64,000 bases of DNA from Lepas anatifera (GCA_034440635.1 JAOTON010000056.1:1459501-1523500), one strand, 5' to 3'. Positions 19,605 to 31,324 are shown, counted from the stretch's first letter. A program made the numbers and translations. Notes: a model not told the origin generated them from the letters alone.

Positions 19605-19757
19605 AGACACCCCCACTGCCAGGGTCACATGGTGCCACCAATTCTGTCCCTGTTGGAAGTGTTTCTCGGGAGCCAGCTTGATCCTTGTTCAGGGAAGCCG
19701 CCGGGCCTTGAACCCGGGTGGGCTGCGTGGAAACCAGCTGCGCTGACCGTTCTGTAA
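19605..19757 (-). mobile_element. SINE-C, copy 1
   Basis: On the minus strand the sequence reads CCACCCGGGTTCAAGGCCCG, a good pol III B box, then GGCTTCCCTGAACAAGGATC, AAGCTGGCTCCCGAGAAAC and a GGCACCATGTGACCCTGGCA tail region. The same order recurs at 31580-31745 on the plus strand, so this is a dispersed tRNA-derived SINE. The A-box half is degenerate. Confidence 0.65.
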
Positions 19758-19890
19758 CTGTGTTAACCCACCGAAGACGTTCTGAACTATGCTAGCCCAC
19801 CAAAGACGTTCTGAACTATGCTAGTCCACCAAAAACATTATGTGACTGTGCTAGTCTACCAAACACGTTCTGTAAATCTTTTAGTTTACC
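19757..19890 (+). repeat. Short tandem repeat, about 33-bp unit
   Basis: About four imperfect units share CCACCAAAGACGTTCTGAAC then tatgctagt. The second and third are nearly identical and the outer ones are more divergent. Confidence 0.75.
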
Positions 19891-20500
19891 AGAGAGGGTA
19901 TTTTCAAGACGGCTCAGCGACTTACATATATATTTCCCATTTTCTTATGTCAATAATACGGTAGCCCGGTTCTGAGACCGGTTACACTTCCCTGATTCGG
20001 TAAAGTGCAATTTATGTTTTTCCATAAGCAATTATGTATTGTCTGCTAAGTTTATCCTGTATCAGGGTTCCACATTGAAGTGGTTTGTCTGATATCTCTC
20101 CGGTAGGCACCAGAGGGTCATAGTGAATGACTGGAGGTCTGATTGGAAGCCAGTTCTCTCTGGGGTGCCTGAAAGATCACTGGTATCTTCGCTGTATCTT
20201 CTCTCTGCATTAATGCCCTTTCTTGAGCAATCGAATGTGGATGCGTGTATACTAACGCATATTTTTATCCAAATCGTCGCCCCTCTGGTGAACTGTTGCT
20301 GCTAGATGATTTCCAAGGACTTCAGCAGTCTTCCACCCCATGGGGCCTGACGGTACATCTCGCAAAGTCTAACTTCTTCATCATAACCGTGAACGACCCT
20401 GAACGCCCTGAACAGTGAATGTAATTTTGTAGATAGGACTACCTTTCTGCCCTCACATGTGCATTTTGTTTCATGAGGCTACGACATTCAGTTCTCCAGC
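19891..20500. other. No recognised feature
   Basis: Mixed, AT-leaning DNA with short frames only and no TIR, SINE head or minisatellite. Confidence 0.4.
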
Positions 20501-21211
20501 AATTTGTACCTTAAGATTAGCTCCATTCCCGAACGCAACAAACACTGTGTCTTGGGGCAAGCTCCAAAGGCGAGGATGCTTTTATCACCTGCTTATCAAA
20601 AATAAAATAAAATACTACCTGTATACCAAATTAACCAGAGCAGGGATGGTCATACGATTAAAACATTAGTACATTGCTTTGAGTACAGGGGCATTCCACC
20701 ATAAGACGACCAGAAAAGTAATTGCACAGTAATGCACAATTTGTACCTAAAGATTAGCTCCATTCCCGAACGCAACAAACACTGTGTCTTGGGGCAAGCT
20801 CCAAAGGCGAGGATGTTGAAGATCCATTTGACAGAGCGATAAAGGTAAAGGAACACACTGACAAGTTGGATATTAAATATATATATTCAAAAGCAAGCAC
20901 ACGGACGCGTTACGTAACTTCTTCAGCGTGTGTTTTGAAAACACACGCTGAAGAAGTTACGAAACACGTCCGTGTGCTTGCTTTTGATATATATATTTTT
21001 TTTATATATATATATATATATATTTAATATCCAACTTGTCAGTGTGTTCCTTTAAAGGCGAGGATGCTTTTATCACCTGCTTATCAAAAATATATATTAC
21101 TACCTGTATACCAAATTAACCAGAGCAGGGACGGTCATACGATTAAAACATTAGTACATTGCTTTGAGTACAGGGGCATTCCACCATAAGACGACCAGAA
21201 AAGTAATGCAC
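20501..21211 (+). repeat. 237-bp tandem duplication, second copy interrupted
   Basis: The segment starting aatttgtaccttaagattag at 20501 repeats from 20738 with a 237-bp period. The second copy runs to 20815, is interrupted by a palindromic insertion, and resumes at 21067 (cttttatcacctgcttatca) to about 21211. The two copies are nearly identical. Confidence 0.85.
20816..21053. mobile_element. Palindromic retroelement insertion with 13-bp TSD
   Basis: AAAGGCGAGGATG at 20803-20815 recurs exactly at 21054-21066. Between them lies a near-perfect inverted repeat. The left arm runs from taaaggaacacactgacaag through caagcacacggacgcg to agcgtgtgtttt. The right arm mirrors it, extended by a (TA)n run. 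The arm contains ctgaagaagttacgaaac, a type of motif I associate with the 3' regions of Penelope-like elements, which can insert as inverted partial copies. The class is inference; the TSD and the palindrome are direct. Confidence 0.7.
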
Positions 21212-21275
21212 ATTGAACCGACCGTGTTTCCCATCAAAACTGGTTCATGGGTTTCGAGGACGTTGATTAGATATG

Positions 21276-21300
21276 TACACTGAGGAAAAAGTTTACTCCA
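21276..21300 (+). repeat. Terminal-repeat-like motif, left partner
   Basis: TACACTGAGGAAAAAGTTTA, then CTCC, matches in inverse the CTCAGTGTA-ended motif at 25132-25156. Such ends flank DNA transposons; TA could be the target site. The 3.9 kb between them includes unrelated elements, so they may belong to different copies. Confidence 0.4.
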
Positions 21301-21539
21301 CCCGGGGTCTGAAGACTAATGCGCCGGAAAGTAGCATACCAAAAGACAAAATATGTAGTCATGGAACGCAGGTTATCGGGGAGATTAGTGCAAAAGAGTC
21401 AGCGCACTCTCTACATTTCAGTCAATTTCAATGGGACTCCAATTAAGAGGACTGTCTTAAATTGTTTCGTCCACGTACGCCTCAAATGGGGACTCCCTGA
21501 TCTGAGGGGCCGGGGCGAGAAGGCAGAGTAATCAATGCT

Positions 21540-22533
21540 GGATTTTTGGAGTACTTAATATCGTCAGGGAGTAGCAGAACTCTTCAGATCTGCCAACACA
21601 TTAGCCATTTTGCGAAAAGCCGGAAACGCGCCACAGACAAGTCGGCGGCGGCGCATGGACGGTGGTGGGTATAGTTTGAACCTATATTTTTTGTTATTAT
21701 CATCTCGAACCTATAGAAGTGGGCTTCCTTATTTGTTGAATTTATAAAGAAGATATCCTGCTGCTCGTTTCTGATATTCTGATGTGATTTTGACGTATCG
21801 AAGGGCTTATGTGGGATTCGACAAACATACCTGTACTTATAAAGGTAAGAGGCCGGGCAAGGTACCTATTACGGCTGGATTTCCCATATCAATATTCTTA
21901 GTCTCACCAGATTATAACCTGATTCACTCACCTGATGGAGTATAGTCTGATAGTGTAGGTACCTGGTAGGTACCTCAGTCAGATAGGTTTTGATTAGATT
22001 GCACACACATTGGTTTATCCTTGTCCTGAGGGAATACTTAGCGCAACTTCTTTGGGGTCAGAATAATCAACAATTAGAAATTCTTTCCAGTATCGGTTGT
22101 AGAGGCTCAGACCCTGAACCAGTTAAAAAAATCTGCTTGAAACACACTGGGCCTTGCCCATGTTCCACGTCTCGGAACTTGAATGATCCATCCAACCTGT
22201 CCTGGCTCAAGAAGCTCAATTCTTGGCCACTCCAGGTTCCTTTTCCTGAGGAAGAGCATGTTGAAATTCACTTATCTCCTGAGCTCGTTGGAGAATCTGA
22301 GCCAGACGGCCATGGTGACTCCATTAGTCTGAAATTGTTTGGTAAGGTAAGGCGCTGGTTTTGGGTAGCGTTTGCCTGTCTTGGCCCAGGGGCTTGCATG
22401 GAGACCACTGTTGAGCTTGACCTGACATTGACCTTGTGGTTTCGGGAACATTCAGGCTTCTGGCGAAGCCTCTGTTGTCCCTTCCTTGATGAGCTCGGTT
22501 ACTTAGGAGATGGAATATGCTTAGTAAAGAGTT
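21540..22533. other. No confident gene
   Basis: A plus-strand frame of about 195 codons lies at 21990-22577, opening with TTG rather than ATG, with no recognisable domain and overlapping the LINE remnant in antisense. It is more likely the 3' untranslated part of that LINE read backwards. Nothing else is recognised. Confidence 0.4.
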
Positions 22534-23177
22534 TCATACAAAAAACTGATTCCAGTATTTATGAAGGCTGGTTTTGAACAAGTTTTTACTTTCTGACTTG
22601 ATGACCCAGCTTTGTAGCGAGTTGCAGTTGTTAATGCTTCTTATGCTGAAATGGTTTCTTAGTTCTCTTGGACCGGCTTCTGGTGTGAAGACCTAAAGCT
22701 CATGCCCTCTAGTTGCATTGTCAGGAGCCATCTGGAGGAACTTGTCTCTACTCAGTCCAGTATGCCCAGTTCTAAGGTTATACATCCATATCGGGTCACA
22801 TCTCCTTTGTTTGCACAGGAGGGAAGGCAACAGTGACAGGTGTCTCGACCTTTCTTTGTAAGGTATTTTTCTTTCTTTCTTTGTAAGGTATCTTTCTTTG
22901 TAAGGTAGTATATTCGGTATCAGGCGAGTTGCTTGGCACTGCACTTGCTCCAGCATGATCTGCTCTGTCTTATAGAATGGGCCGCAAATGGGGTTTCCAT
23001 ACTCAAGTAGGAGTCTGACAAGGCTCTTGTATAATAAGGGCAATGTCTCTTGGTCTATGTTGTCAAAGGCTTTCCTAATCACCTTGAGAATCTGGTTCAC
23101 CTTGCTGTTAGCCTTGGCCGCCAAATTTCAATTCTTTCTGTATAAGGATCCCCAGATCCTTTTCTGGTTGAAGAAAT
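22534..23177 (-). pseudogene. LINE reverse transcriptase C-terminal remnant
   Basis: The minus strand encodes the tail beyond the RT core of a CR1/L2/Jockey-group LINE. EKDLGILIQKELKF is followed, after a frameshift near 23120, by KANSKVNQILKVIRKAFDNI and LLYKSLVRLLLEYGNPICGP (the VRP-x-LEYG-type motif), then ATRLIPNI and RHLSLLPSLLCKQRRCD. A TAG interrupts after RGHEL, and the same frame resumes with RELRNHFSIRSINNCNSLQS and LFKTSLHKYW, the usual last motif, ending at 22534. The catalytic core is absent. Confidence 0.85.
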
Positions 23178-23404
23178 ATGGGGGGGGTGGAGCATGACCT
23201 CTTTGAATGGATGCCCCTCCCTTATATTTAGGTGCTCTGTCTCCATGGAAGGAAGCTATAATTTGGGGAAAATTCTGACATCTCAGGCCAGTTTAGAAAG
23301 CTTGCACATAGGCATAGGACAAAATTGGCTACTTCCATACATGTGTTCAGGTGCAGCACATTGCATGCAGAGTAGAGGTGGGACTTTCTAGGCCCGGGGA
23401 AAAA

Positions 23405-23495
23405 GCCCCGCTTGGACCAGGCATGGACCAGGCATGGGCTTGGACCAGGCACGGACCAGGCATAGACAAAGGCTTGGACCAGGCATGAAGGCCTG
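23405..23495 (+). repeat. Short tandem repeat GGACCAGGCATGG
   Basis: About six imperfect copies of CTTGGACCAGGCATGGACCA occur, with single-base variants. Related CCGGGCTT motifs continue to about 23560. Confidence 0.75.
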
Positions 23496-23559
23496 ATTTA
23501 GGCCAATGCCGGGCTGATAACGGGCTTCACCCAGGCTCATTCCGGGCTTTAACTGAACT

Positions 23560-24830
23560 GGGACTTCAAAATCAATTTTCTGTAAGTTAAATAAGCCTTT
23601 TTCAGTACAAACCAAGTTTTTTCCACTGAAACATAATCTTATTCATTCACCAGCAGCTTTTGAAAATGCATTTATAATTAATTTTGAGACATGGGCTTTT
23701 GGACATACATCAGGAATGTAAAAGCATGAAGCTCTAGCTTTCCATCTGTTACTCATGCCAGGATCAAAAGCAAGTTACTTAAACCTGTATCAATATTTAT
23801 AATCAAATATTGAATAATTCCTACAGTTGCACATGTCTATGCTGTACTGTCATCTTATGAATATCACGATGAATTCAAAATCTTAGTCATATATGGGTGA
23901 ACAAAATATAAATTGTGATAGCCTATTTGTTACTTTGTATTGTCAGTATACCATTTCAAATGAGCTCATTTAACCAATTTCCTGCTAAAATATTGATACT
24001 AACAACTAGCTCTAGCTAGACAATTATTTTCAGAAGCTTTCTACGTCAGGTAAAAAGAAAATGTTATCTATGGAGCCATTCCCATGTCCTCTACGAAAAA
24101 TTGTGAAGTGAATATGTCAGGTACAAACTATCTAGTGGGAGCCCATAATTTTCAAATTGGCCTGCTAACTCTAGATTCAAGAGCAAATGTTGACAAGGAG
24201 CAAATGTTAACAAGTTTGACCCTTCCACAGCTTCATCTTGCTCTTGCATTGCCCAAGAGATGCAGAATCCACTCAGAAAGGGCTAGTATAAGCAAGGAAA
24301 TAGGCACAAAGAAAACATGTTTTTGATCGAAGTACTTCAAAACATAAATTAGTCAGTTGTGGAAAGATACTGGGGAGAGCAGTCAGCCTTAGAAGAAAGG
24401 AGTTTCTGCTGTACAGCAGAAATAACATGAAGGATAAACCGTTGAGGTTCAATGTTTCTTTCACCAATAAAATGACAAGTTTATTAATTGTGTTTGATCT
24501 CTGCCTCAGTGGATGACTTGTGAGTCTAAGCTCATTTTCCTGCTGTGAAATGCTTGACCCATCGTAGTACTTGCATTATGCATAGTGCTATATAGGGCGC
24601 ACCAGCGTTTGTGCACTTAATTGTCAATTGATGGACGCTATATAACATGAAAACCTGTCATCAAATAGGTAGTTATTGAGTCTAGTGCACAGTGTGTTGC
24701 TCAGGGTCGTCGAAAATGGATATGCCTCCTGAAAGGCTGTATGATACGATCAAATTTTTGGTGTGTGAAAAAGTCGCGAAGAACAATGGAGGGTGTTAAA
24801 AAAGGTGCTTGAATTACTCCTGATTCAGGG
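23560..24830. other. AT-rich unique DNA
   Basis: No gene-like frame is seen. At 24595-24615 a GCTATATAGGGCGCACCAGCG motif resembles the LINE-tail hairpin seen at 13397 and 35310, suggesting a third decayed LINE tail. Confidence 0.4.
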
Positions 24831-25156
24831 GTAATGGCTCGGTTACTCCGGGGGTAGTAACCAGTTCAATGAAAACTGGAGTCAATTTGGCACTACTCTG
24901 TGGGAGTAACGTTACTCTACTAATTTGCTACCCTTAATTCTGGCATACCGGTACTCTTTTATATGGGTAATAGAACACCCCGTGTAGTGGTGCTTCGAAA
25001 AAAATGCTCAGGTTACCCCGAAAATTAAACTACTGGAAACTAAAAAAAGAGTAATTAACTCTCGAAAAAAGGGGTTTTTGGCCGCCCTTAGATAGAGTCA
25101 TTTTGAACCCAAATGGAACACTGTTTTCCGGAGTAAACTTTTTCTCAGTGTAGCCT
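24830..25156 (-). mobile_element. DNA-element end with subterminal GGTTACTCC repeats
   Basis: The end reads CCGGAGTAAACTTTTTCTCA then GTGTA at 25132-25156. Inward lie recurring GGGTAATGG, GGTTACTCC, GGGAGTAACG and GGTTACCCC motifs in both orientations, the kind of subterminal repeats that transposases bind. The matching inverted end may be at 21276. No transposase is seen. Confidence 0.45.
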
Positions 25157-25613
25157 GGAGTAAATCGGCAACGTCGACAGCATCTTATCTAAAAGCAGAG
25201 ATCTGTAGCTGATTTATCTCTCCAAGAAAAGATAGCATTATACCAACTTGCATTACATTATCTACATCATTGTGAGTTCGGAATTTGGGAATAAAATGTA
25301 TCTAGTCATCAAGAGACTTGTCATGGAGAACGCGACCCCAGCATCAGAACAGTATTTGTATTTATTCATGTAAATGAGCAACAGGTATAACCCACTTATA
25401 GCTCAAGTCAAATAAGTAAAACAAAGACATGATATTTACAATGAAGTGATAAAAATGATACCCGTGGCATTCCGAGATAGGCAACGAAGTCACACGCCCG
25501 CCCAAGTCTTGGTGTCATTAAAAACATTGTAGAAATAAGACATCATCATGACATTAAGATTCTGCAATAATAAAAGTGGGTATACAAGATGTGTAGATAA
25601 AAGCACAAACAAA
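25157..25613. other. Unique DNA with one dispersed-repeat fragment
   Basis: 25305-25345 repeats the gtcatcaaggacttgtca-type motif found at 5468-5505. Nothing else is recognised. Confidence 0.4.
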
Positions 25614-25922
25614 AGCTCTGTTCCAGCTGTCAGCACAGTTTTGTCAGCACCAATCAGCGGGTCGCGTTGCGCCGACGTCACAGGACTGTAGCCTCTCCCC
25701 GGGAACTAGTTCTAGAGGTTTTACGGGCTGATGGCCTGCTGTTTGCGCTGATGAAAAATAGTAAGTGCACGAAGTGGCAGCCTAATATTTTTTAATGGCA
25801 TAAAGGTTTAAGTTCCCTTTGCTTAGCACAAACAAGAGGCGATTATGGCGCTGATGTTTCTTTTCTGGAGGAGAGGTTAGAGGTCCTGCTGACAAAACTG
25901 TGCTGACAGCTGGAACAGGGCT
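25614..25922 (+). mobile_element. 309-bp TIR element, copy 3
   Basis: This copy has the same length and orientation and almost the same sequence as the pair at 5874-6493. Ends are AGCTCTGTTCCAGCTGTCAG and CTGACAGCTGGAACAGGGCT. The left flank (aacaaa) resembles that of copy 1, so a CAAA-like target preference is possible. Confidence 0.8.
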
Positions 25923-26600
25923 AAAAATACAAGATGAAGGTAAAAGCTTTCGCTAAAACATAGACGAAAACAAGAGCCACACAATAAGCAAAACGGGTGC
26001 CGCCTGATGTGCTTCGCTACAGCACCTTTAAAAATGTGGCATGTGGTGGTAAACGGATCCATTGTGGGACACTTGATTGTGAAATCGTTGAAACAAAGTA
26101 AAGCACGAATAAAAACACCTCGCTTTACAGTTTCAACGCGGCCAAATGGAACCTGAAAAAATTTGTAGGTGTGCCCCCCTCCCCCTGGTTCGACGCTGAG
26201 GGACGTGAAAGTGGAGGCTCCCGAGCAGGAAGGCAGTCTATCTTGCTCATGATTATTTTTTTAATGGAACATAAATCATATTGATACCTTCTTTGCGAGA
26301 GGCTGGCGATTTTGAATAAATTATAATATTAAAAAACTAATAAAAAATAAAACACGATACAAATTCCAAACATGACGCATATTATGCTATGACGTGATAG
26401 TAAAGGTTACTCGTTGTTCAGGTCAGTGTTACGTATCAAGATCACAGGCCATGGGTCAAGGTCAGGTCTTTATTTTCACCCGAACAGTTGCTATAGTGTT
26501 ACAGTGCTACTGCGAGGAATATTTAGTATTGTGACGGTATAAGTAAATGACCTGGCATGAACTTGACCCAAAATTTTAGAGAATACTGCAGGGGGCATTC
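25923..26600. other. No recognised feature
   Basis: AT-rich DNA with one AGGTCA-type cluster at about 26420-26470 (caggtcagtgtt, gtcaaggtcaggtc), possibly a remnant of the TTAA families. No frame is recognised. Confidence 0.35.
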
Positions 26601-26870
26601 TCTCTATGCTCTTAGCCCGTTTGGAGTGTATTCGTGACTTCTCTCCGCAGAATCACAGCATTTCCCAATACACTCCTAGTATGGCCCAGATTCAACATTT
26701 ATGACCTCGTTTGACTTTGAAGCATAGCATAGTTTGATACCTCGGCCAGTGAAAATTGACAAACAATTCTATTCATTATAGCCCCCACTGCACCCCAAAC
26801 GGTTGTGTTCGTCCCTTTGAACTCCCCTTGATTTCTAGATCTGAGGGGGCTGAATAGGCTCCCCTGCTGG
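26600..26870 (-). mobile_element. Family-2 TTAA element, decayed fragment
   Basis: The order cacagcatttcccaataca, tatggcccagattcaacatt, tatgacctcgtttgacttt and tatagcccccactg follows, in reverse, the interior of the element at 28527-29416. Termini are not preserved. Confidence 0.45.
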
Positions 26871-28020
26871 TTCGACTCTTTAAAGAGGTGCCGTTATAGA
26901 AGCAGTACAATTTCCCTCTCCACGTTACTCCTCAAATAACAAAGATTCATGGTAAAAAAAACAGTGTATTATTCGTCACGAGAGCACTCGATTGATGTGT
27001 TTCTTACCCTAAGACATCTGACCACCTTTTAGGTCACATCAAATATCTGATGACTGCCTCTCGAGGGCAATCTCGCCGCTTTGATGTTATCCTTTTTATG
27101 CCGGTGTTTCTGCCATACGTTCTTCGTCAATAGAGGTGAATGAAAAGAAGTAGGCAGTGAAAGCTTTCGTTGGTAGTGAAAGCGCACGCAGAACATGTCA
27201 ATAGCAAGCATCAATGTTACATTCAGGCTCAAGAAACAGAGAAATGAGACAATTTAAACTCTAGTCGATCTGAGATTTTTCGAGCTTAATTCATCTTACC
27301 GAGCACGTCTCAAAACCGACACAAAAATGTCAAACTTTATTATTGTGGCTTAGCTCAGAACATGTCCCAATAAACATTGGAAGAGGCCATATCCTGGCTC
27401 AACAGACACACCATACGCCTACCAAGCAGTCTCCCTGGAGCAGGCTTAAATATCACCCGGCTAAGTGAATAGTGCCTTCTCGGCGTGCCGTTCCATGTGG
27501 GAATTATGCATGCGGCGGCGGCGCGGCGCGAGAGGTTGGTCCGCGCCACGTCCAGGACATGTCCCGTCTCCGCTACTCCAGCCGGCGCTCAGCATAATGC
27601 CTCGGTCGCCAGTGGCACAGTTGGAGGCGCTGGGTGTGACGCCGGGGTCGGTTGGAATGGCAATGAATATGGTTACTTAGCAGGCGTTCTGAGCATAGAT
27701 CGTCTGTCCGCTACTAGAGGCATGCGGTAGGAATTAATGTCACAATGAACTTTTCATGGTACACTTGAACATATCGCAAATTGTTGTATGGGTTTCTTCA
27801 ACTTCTACGAGATTAATGTAGTCGAGGTATTCAGACAGTCAATTCATAATTCAGAAATTAGAGTGTTGTAAACGGTGAAGGACATGACACCGTCGAAATA
27901 TGAAATCAAAGAGCTGCATATGATATCAAAGGCAGTGTACCACTTTAACTTTGTAGTGTACTTTACTTTTACTTACAGGGCTTTGAACTGAGATGCAGTT
28001 TTGTAGGGCATGTCGAAGAC
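26871..28020. other. No confident gene
   Basis: A GC-rich patch at 27505-27660 (gcatgcggcggcggcgcggc) has open frames on the plus strand but no recognisable domain. The rest is AT-rich with nothing recognised. Confidence 0.35.
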
Positions 28021-28024
28021 CACC

Positions 28025-28069
28025 GTCGCACATAGGCCCTAAATGCCTCCGTCCGTGGCCAATATTACT
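28025..28069 (+). repeat. 45-bp repeat, left partner
   Basis: GTCGCACATAGGCCCTAAAT, then GCCTCCGTCCGTGGCCAATA and TTAC, recurs almost exactly in reverse at 30692-30737. Both copies can be read as fragments of one dispersed repeat in opposite orientation. Confidence 0.75.
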
Positions 28070-28526
28070 TTTCGTGGAAAACTCCCTCGCAATACCGCAA
28101 ATTCCCCTCGATTTTTGGACAAAGGAGCTCATTTGACAGATAATTCAACAGCGCATAAAACTTGCACTCGAAATTTAGGTTTTATTTTACATAGGCGTAA
28201 TCAGGACAGTGAAAAGAGGGGCATTTGGAGCAACTTAATCCAGCCCAAGGTGTCCGTAAAATATTTTGCATATGTTGTCGTGGCGCCATGAATTGTGACC
28301 GAATTGTAGTTTGAAACACTGCAAACAATAAACATGTAATCCATGAACAACGATACAGCAATCTTGGTCTGCCCGAAATTCATCAGCGTCACCACGAACA
28401 ACAAAACAGGAGGCATCATAAATGTGTATTTGAGCTTGGTTTTTCTTTCTAAGCCAGCTTTTTGGTATAATTGTAACACCTTTTCTGCATCGGAATGTTC
28501 TATTATAACCGGTATTCGAGTGATTA

Positions 28527-29416
28527 TTAACAACCACACTGGAGAGGGGTCCGACATTAGCGCGCACAGGATGGGGGGCTGGTAAGCCCCCTGAGATATC
28601 GGAAACTTAGAGGTTTAAGAAATGCCGATTGGGGGGTGGGTGGGGGCTATGGTGATCTACATCATAACTAATTTTCATTGACCTAAGTCTATATTGTCAA
28701 GGTAAAACGAGGTCATAAAGGTCAAATTTTGGCCATGTTGGGAAATGCCCTGATAATGCGTGGAAAAAGCCGGGAGTAAGCAAAAGCCGGACCACGGTCA
28801 TAGAGGTTGTGTCGCAAAGAATCTTTCCTTCATTTTTGAGGTCTAGGCCATTCAAGGTCATCGACCTAAGACGTCACAATATGGTATATCCCTATTATGC
28901 ACACTTAAAGTAGCACTATAGCAAACCTTGTGCTGGAAAGGAGGATTGACCTTTACCCATGATCTTTAACCTTGACCTTTGACCTTGAACTTACAACTGG
29001 GTTACCTTTAGTATGACGTCATAGCATAATATACGTCAGACTGGGACACGTAAAGCACCGGGGTCAATGACCTTGAAATTGCTGGTATGACTTTGAACTT
29101 TGACCTCGACCTTCACGTGAGGTGACCTTGACATATCATCCCGTCTATATGACACTGTGACGTCACCACTTGGTTTCCAATGCAAGCAAACCGGTTCGAC
29201 TGCGCGGTCGCGGTGATTTCAAAATGTAGGTCTGACTTTAGAAGCCTATAAATCAAACAATTTTCGACAAATTTTCAGAATTATTTTACTATTCGACGCC
29301 CTGTTAAATGTTCTCAAATGCGACCGATTCCCGTGTTTTGGCTACGAGCGGTTCTCCGGTCATCCCGGAAAAAATAGTTGGGAGAGTATCCGAGGCCCCT
29401 CCAGTGCGCGTGTTAA
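28527..29416 (+). mobile_element. Family-2 TTAA element, intact copy (890 bp)
   Basis: The left end TTAACAACCACACTGGAGAG and the inverted right end TTAACACGCGCACTGGAGGG match imperfectly, with TTAA at both borders. The interior lacks a transposase but holds many AGGTCA/TGACCT half-sites, among them TGACCTTTGACCT at 28973-28985, a perfect DR1, and TCAAGGTCA-type extended monomer sites near 28853 and 29060. A GACGTCA palindromic motif also appears twice. The right half is shared with the copy at 63080-63654 and the left half with 46080-46350. Confidence 0.8.
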
Positions 29417-30690
29417 CACGCAGAGTAGAAGAAAGGGGTACAATATATACCTACCTTGTGTTTCCTTAACAAGGCATATCAAAATATCAGTCCGTGAAGG
29501 TCAGTACGTTTCTCCCTACCCCCCCCACGCCCACCCTCCGCTACATATGATATCGCGGTATCGCCAACTATGGGACGTAGGTCACCTGAGCAGCCCGGGC
29601 GTCATCTTGCCTCGGCTCGTGACAGTGGGAACGGCGAGGAAATTCGATTCCCGATTGCATCCCTACGACACCTCGGAACTCCGATGGTTACGGCGACCGT
29701 TCATTTGGATGGCAAGGTATGACTGGTATTCACCATATGTGGTTTAACGTGTGATATGCAGCAAAACAGGATTCTTAGGTATCGTTTTTTGCTGTCCCGG
29801 CATTGCTTAAAGGTGTTATAATAAATGTCTGAATCCCGGGATCACGAGAGGCTTAATCCCGTGATTGGGGCTTTTGAAAATAGCGGGATCCTAATCCCGA
29901 GATTGACATACCTAGCAGGAACATTTCTCATGCAATAAATGGTTCGTTGTCGGCAGTCCCTCCGGGTATTTGGATAACAGTCAACACAGCAATCAATACA
30001 CAAATCTAGACGGTTATAGTGCTTTGAAATTGTATAAACTAATTTCAGCACTTCTCAGCATTTCTTATAGCATCGTTCTCTGATAGTTCACTCATATTGC
30101 TCATTCTTGGCCGGTCCATGCCTCTATTCGGTAACCCACGGTGTTGCGTTAGCACGGCAGCGGCCTGGTTGGAACCACAACCTAAGTTATTATATATCAT
30201 CTGGAGCACGGGGCTGCAAGTGGACGCAAGATATTTTGACTTGCCCTTGTAGAGCACATCCTGGGGAATCGTTTGATGGTAGTCTTATGCTGGGCCGATG
30301 CTGGCCAAGTTTTAAATCCCTCTCTTTGTATTTGTAAATCGAACAGTTTTTGAGATATGCCGTATACTGAGAGAATGATCTATAAAATAGTTGTCAAAAC
30401 TATTTTTGCATTATTTTATACCAAAACCCATTGCAAAGGGCTCACACAATAGTGGTATTGCCATACTTTGACCTGTTCTTGCTTTCATGGTCGATTTTAA
30501 GCATAATGAAATGTACGTAGTTTTCGCTGCAGATCTCTGGTCCGCGGGTGGCGCACCCGAGTGCTTACTTCAAGCAACTCTACAAAGACTTCCAGAGCAC
30601 GGTTTGTGTTTTCCATGCCTGTTTCAAGTGCAGTGAAGAATTCTCTATCAGTATATATGCTCAGGAAATGATTTAGAAAAAGTTGCATTT
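29417..30690. other. Unique DNA, small AATCCCG repeats
   Basis: At 29832-29905 the motif AATCCCGGGATCACGAG, AATCCCGTGATTGG and AATCCCGAGATTG recurs three times in 75 bases. Elsewhere only short frames occur and none is recognised. Confidence 0.4.
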
Positions 30691-30691
30691 T

Positions 30692-30737
30692 CGTAATATT
30701 GGCCACGGACGGAGGCATTTAGGGCCTATGTGCGTCG
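30692..30737 (-). repeat. 45-bp repeat, right partner
   Basis: This is the reverse complement of 28025-28069 with one or two differences. The pair brackets the intact family-2 element at a distance, but no continuous arms connect them. Confidence 0.75.
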
Positions 30738-31324
30738 GTATATTTCACTTCCCCAACGCTCTCCACATTTAACATCCGCACACTTTAAAGTTCGAAATAA
30801 GCGACACATGAACCTATACGCCTTGATTCAAACCATCCCAGTATCCCTTTAGATGTGGCAGAGAATGTGACCGTGATAAATGCTAGCAAATGACATGGCT
30901 TTCGCAACGTTACATACTGCCAGCCGACAGCTCAGTTTAGCTTCGTAATTACATGCGATGCTTAGGTAAGCCCAGGGTAGTAAGAAAAGAGGCGATACTT
31001 TGGCTTTCAGCGAATGAACGTGGAAACAAAAGGCAGATTCTCGTTTTTCAGACTTATTTTGTCCATAAATAGTCCTTTTTAGATCTCTGCAAAGTGGTCC
31101 ATTCCCTTTAACCCGGCAACGCCTGAGCTCCTTTGGTACCCACCAGCGCCTGGGGGATCCCATCGGACCTATGATCTCGGAAACCGGAGGTGGCATAAGG
31201 AAGCAACGAAAAGGAAGCATAATAATTATCTATCATTCACAAAATGGCAGGTTGCGCCTGTCGTGCTTTGACTGTTTTTGTTTCAGGAACACATCAGGCC
31301 TTCAGCCTGTAGAACATATAGGGC

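Noticed and set aside
21990..22577. A 195-codon plus-strand frame
   Set aside because: It begins with TTG, has no domain, and overlaps the LINE remnant in antisense.
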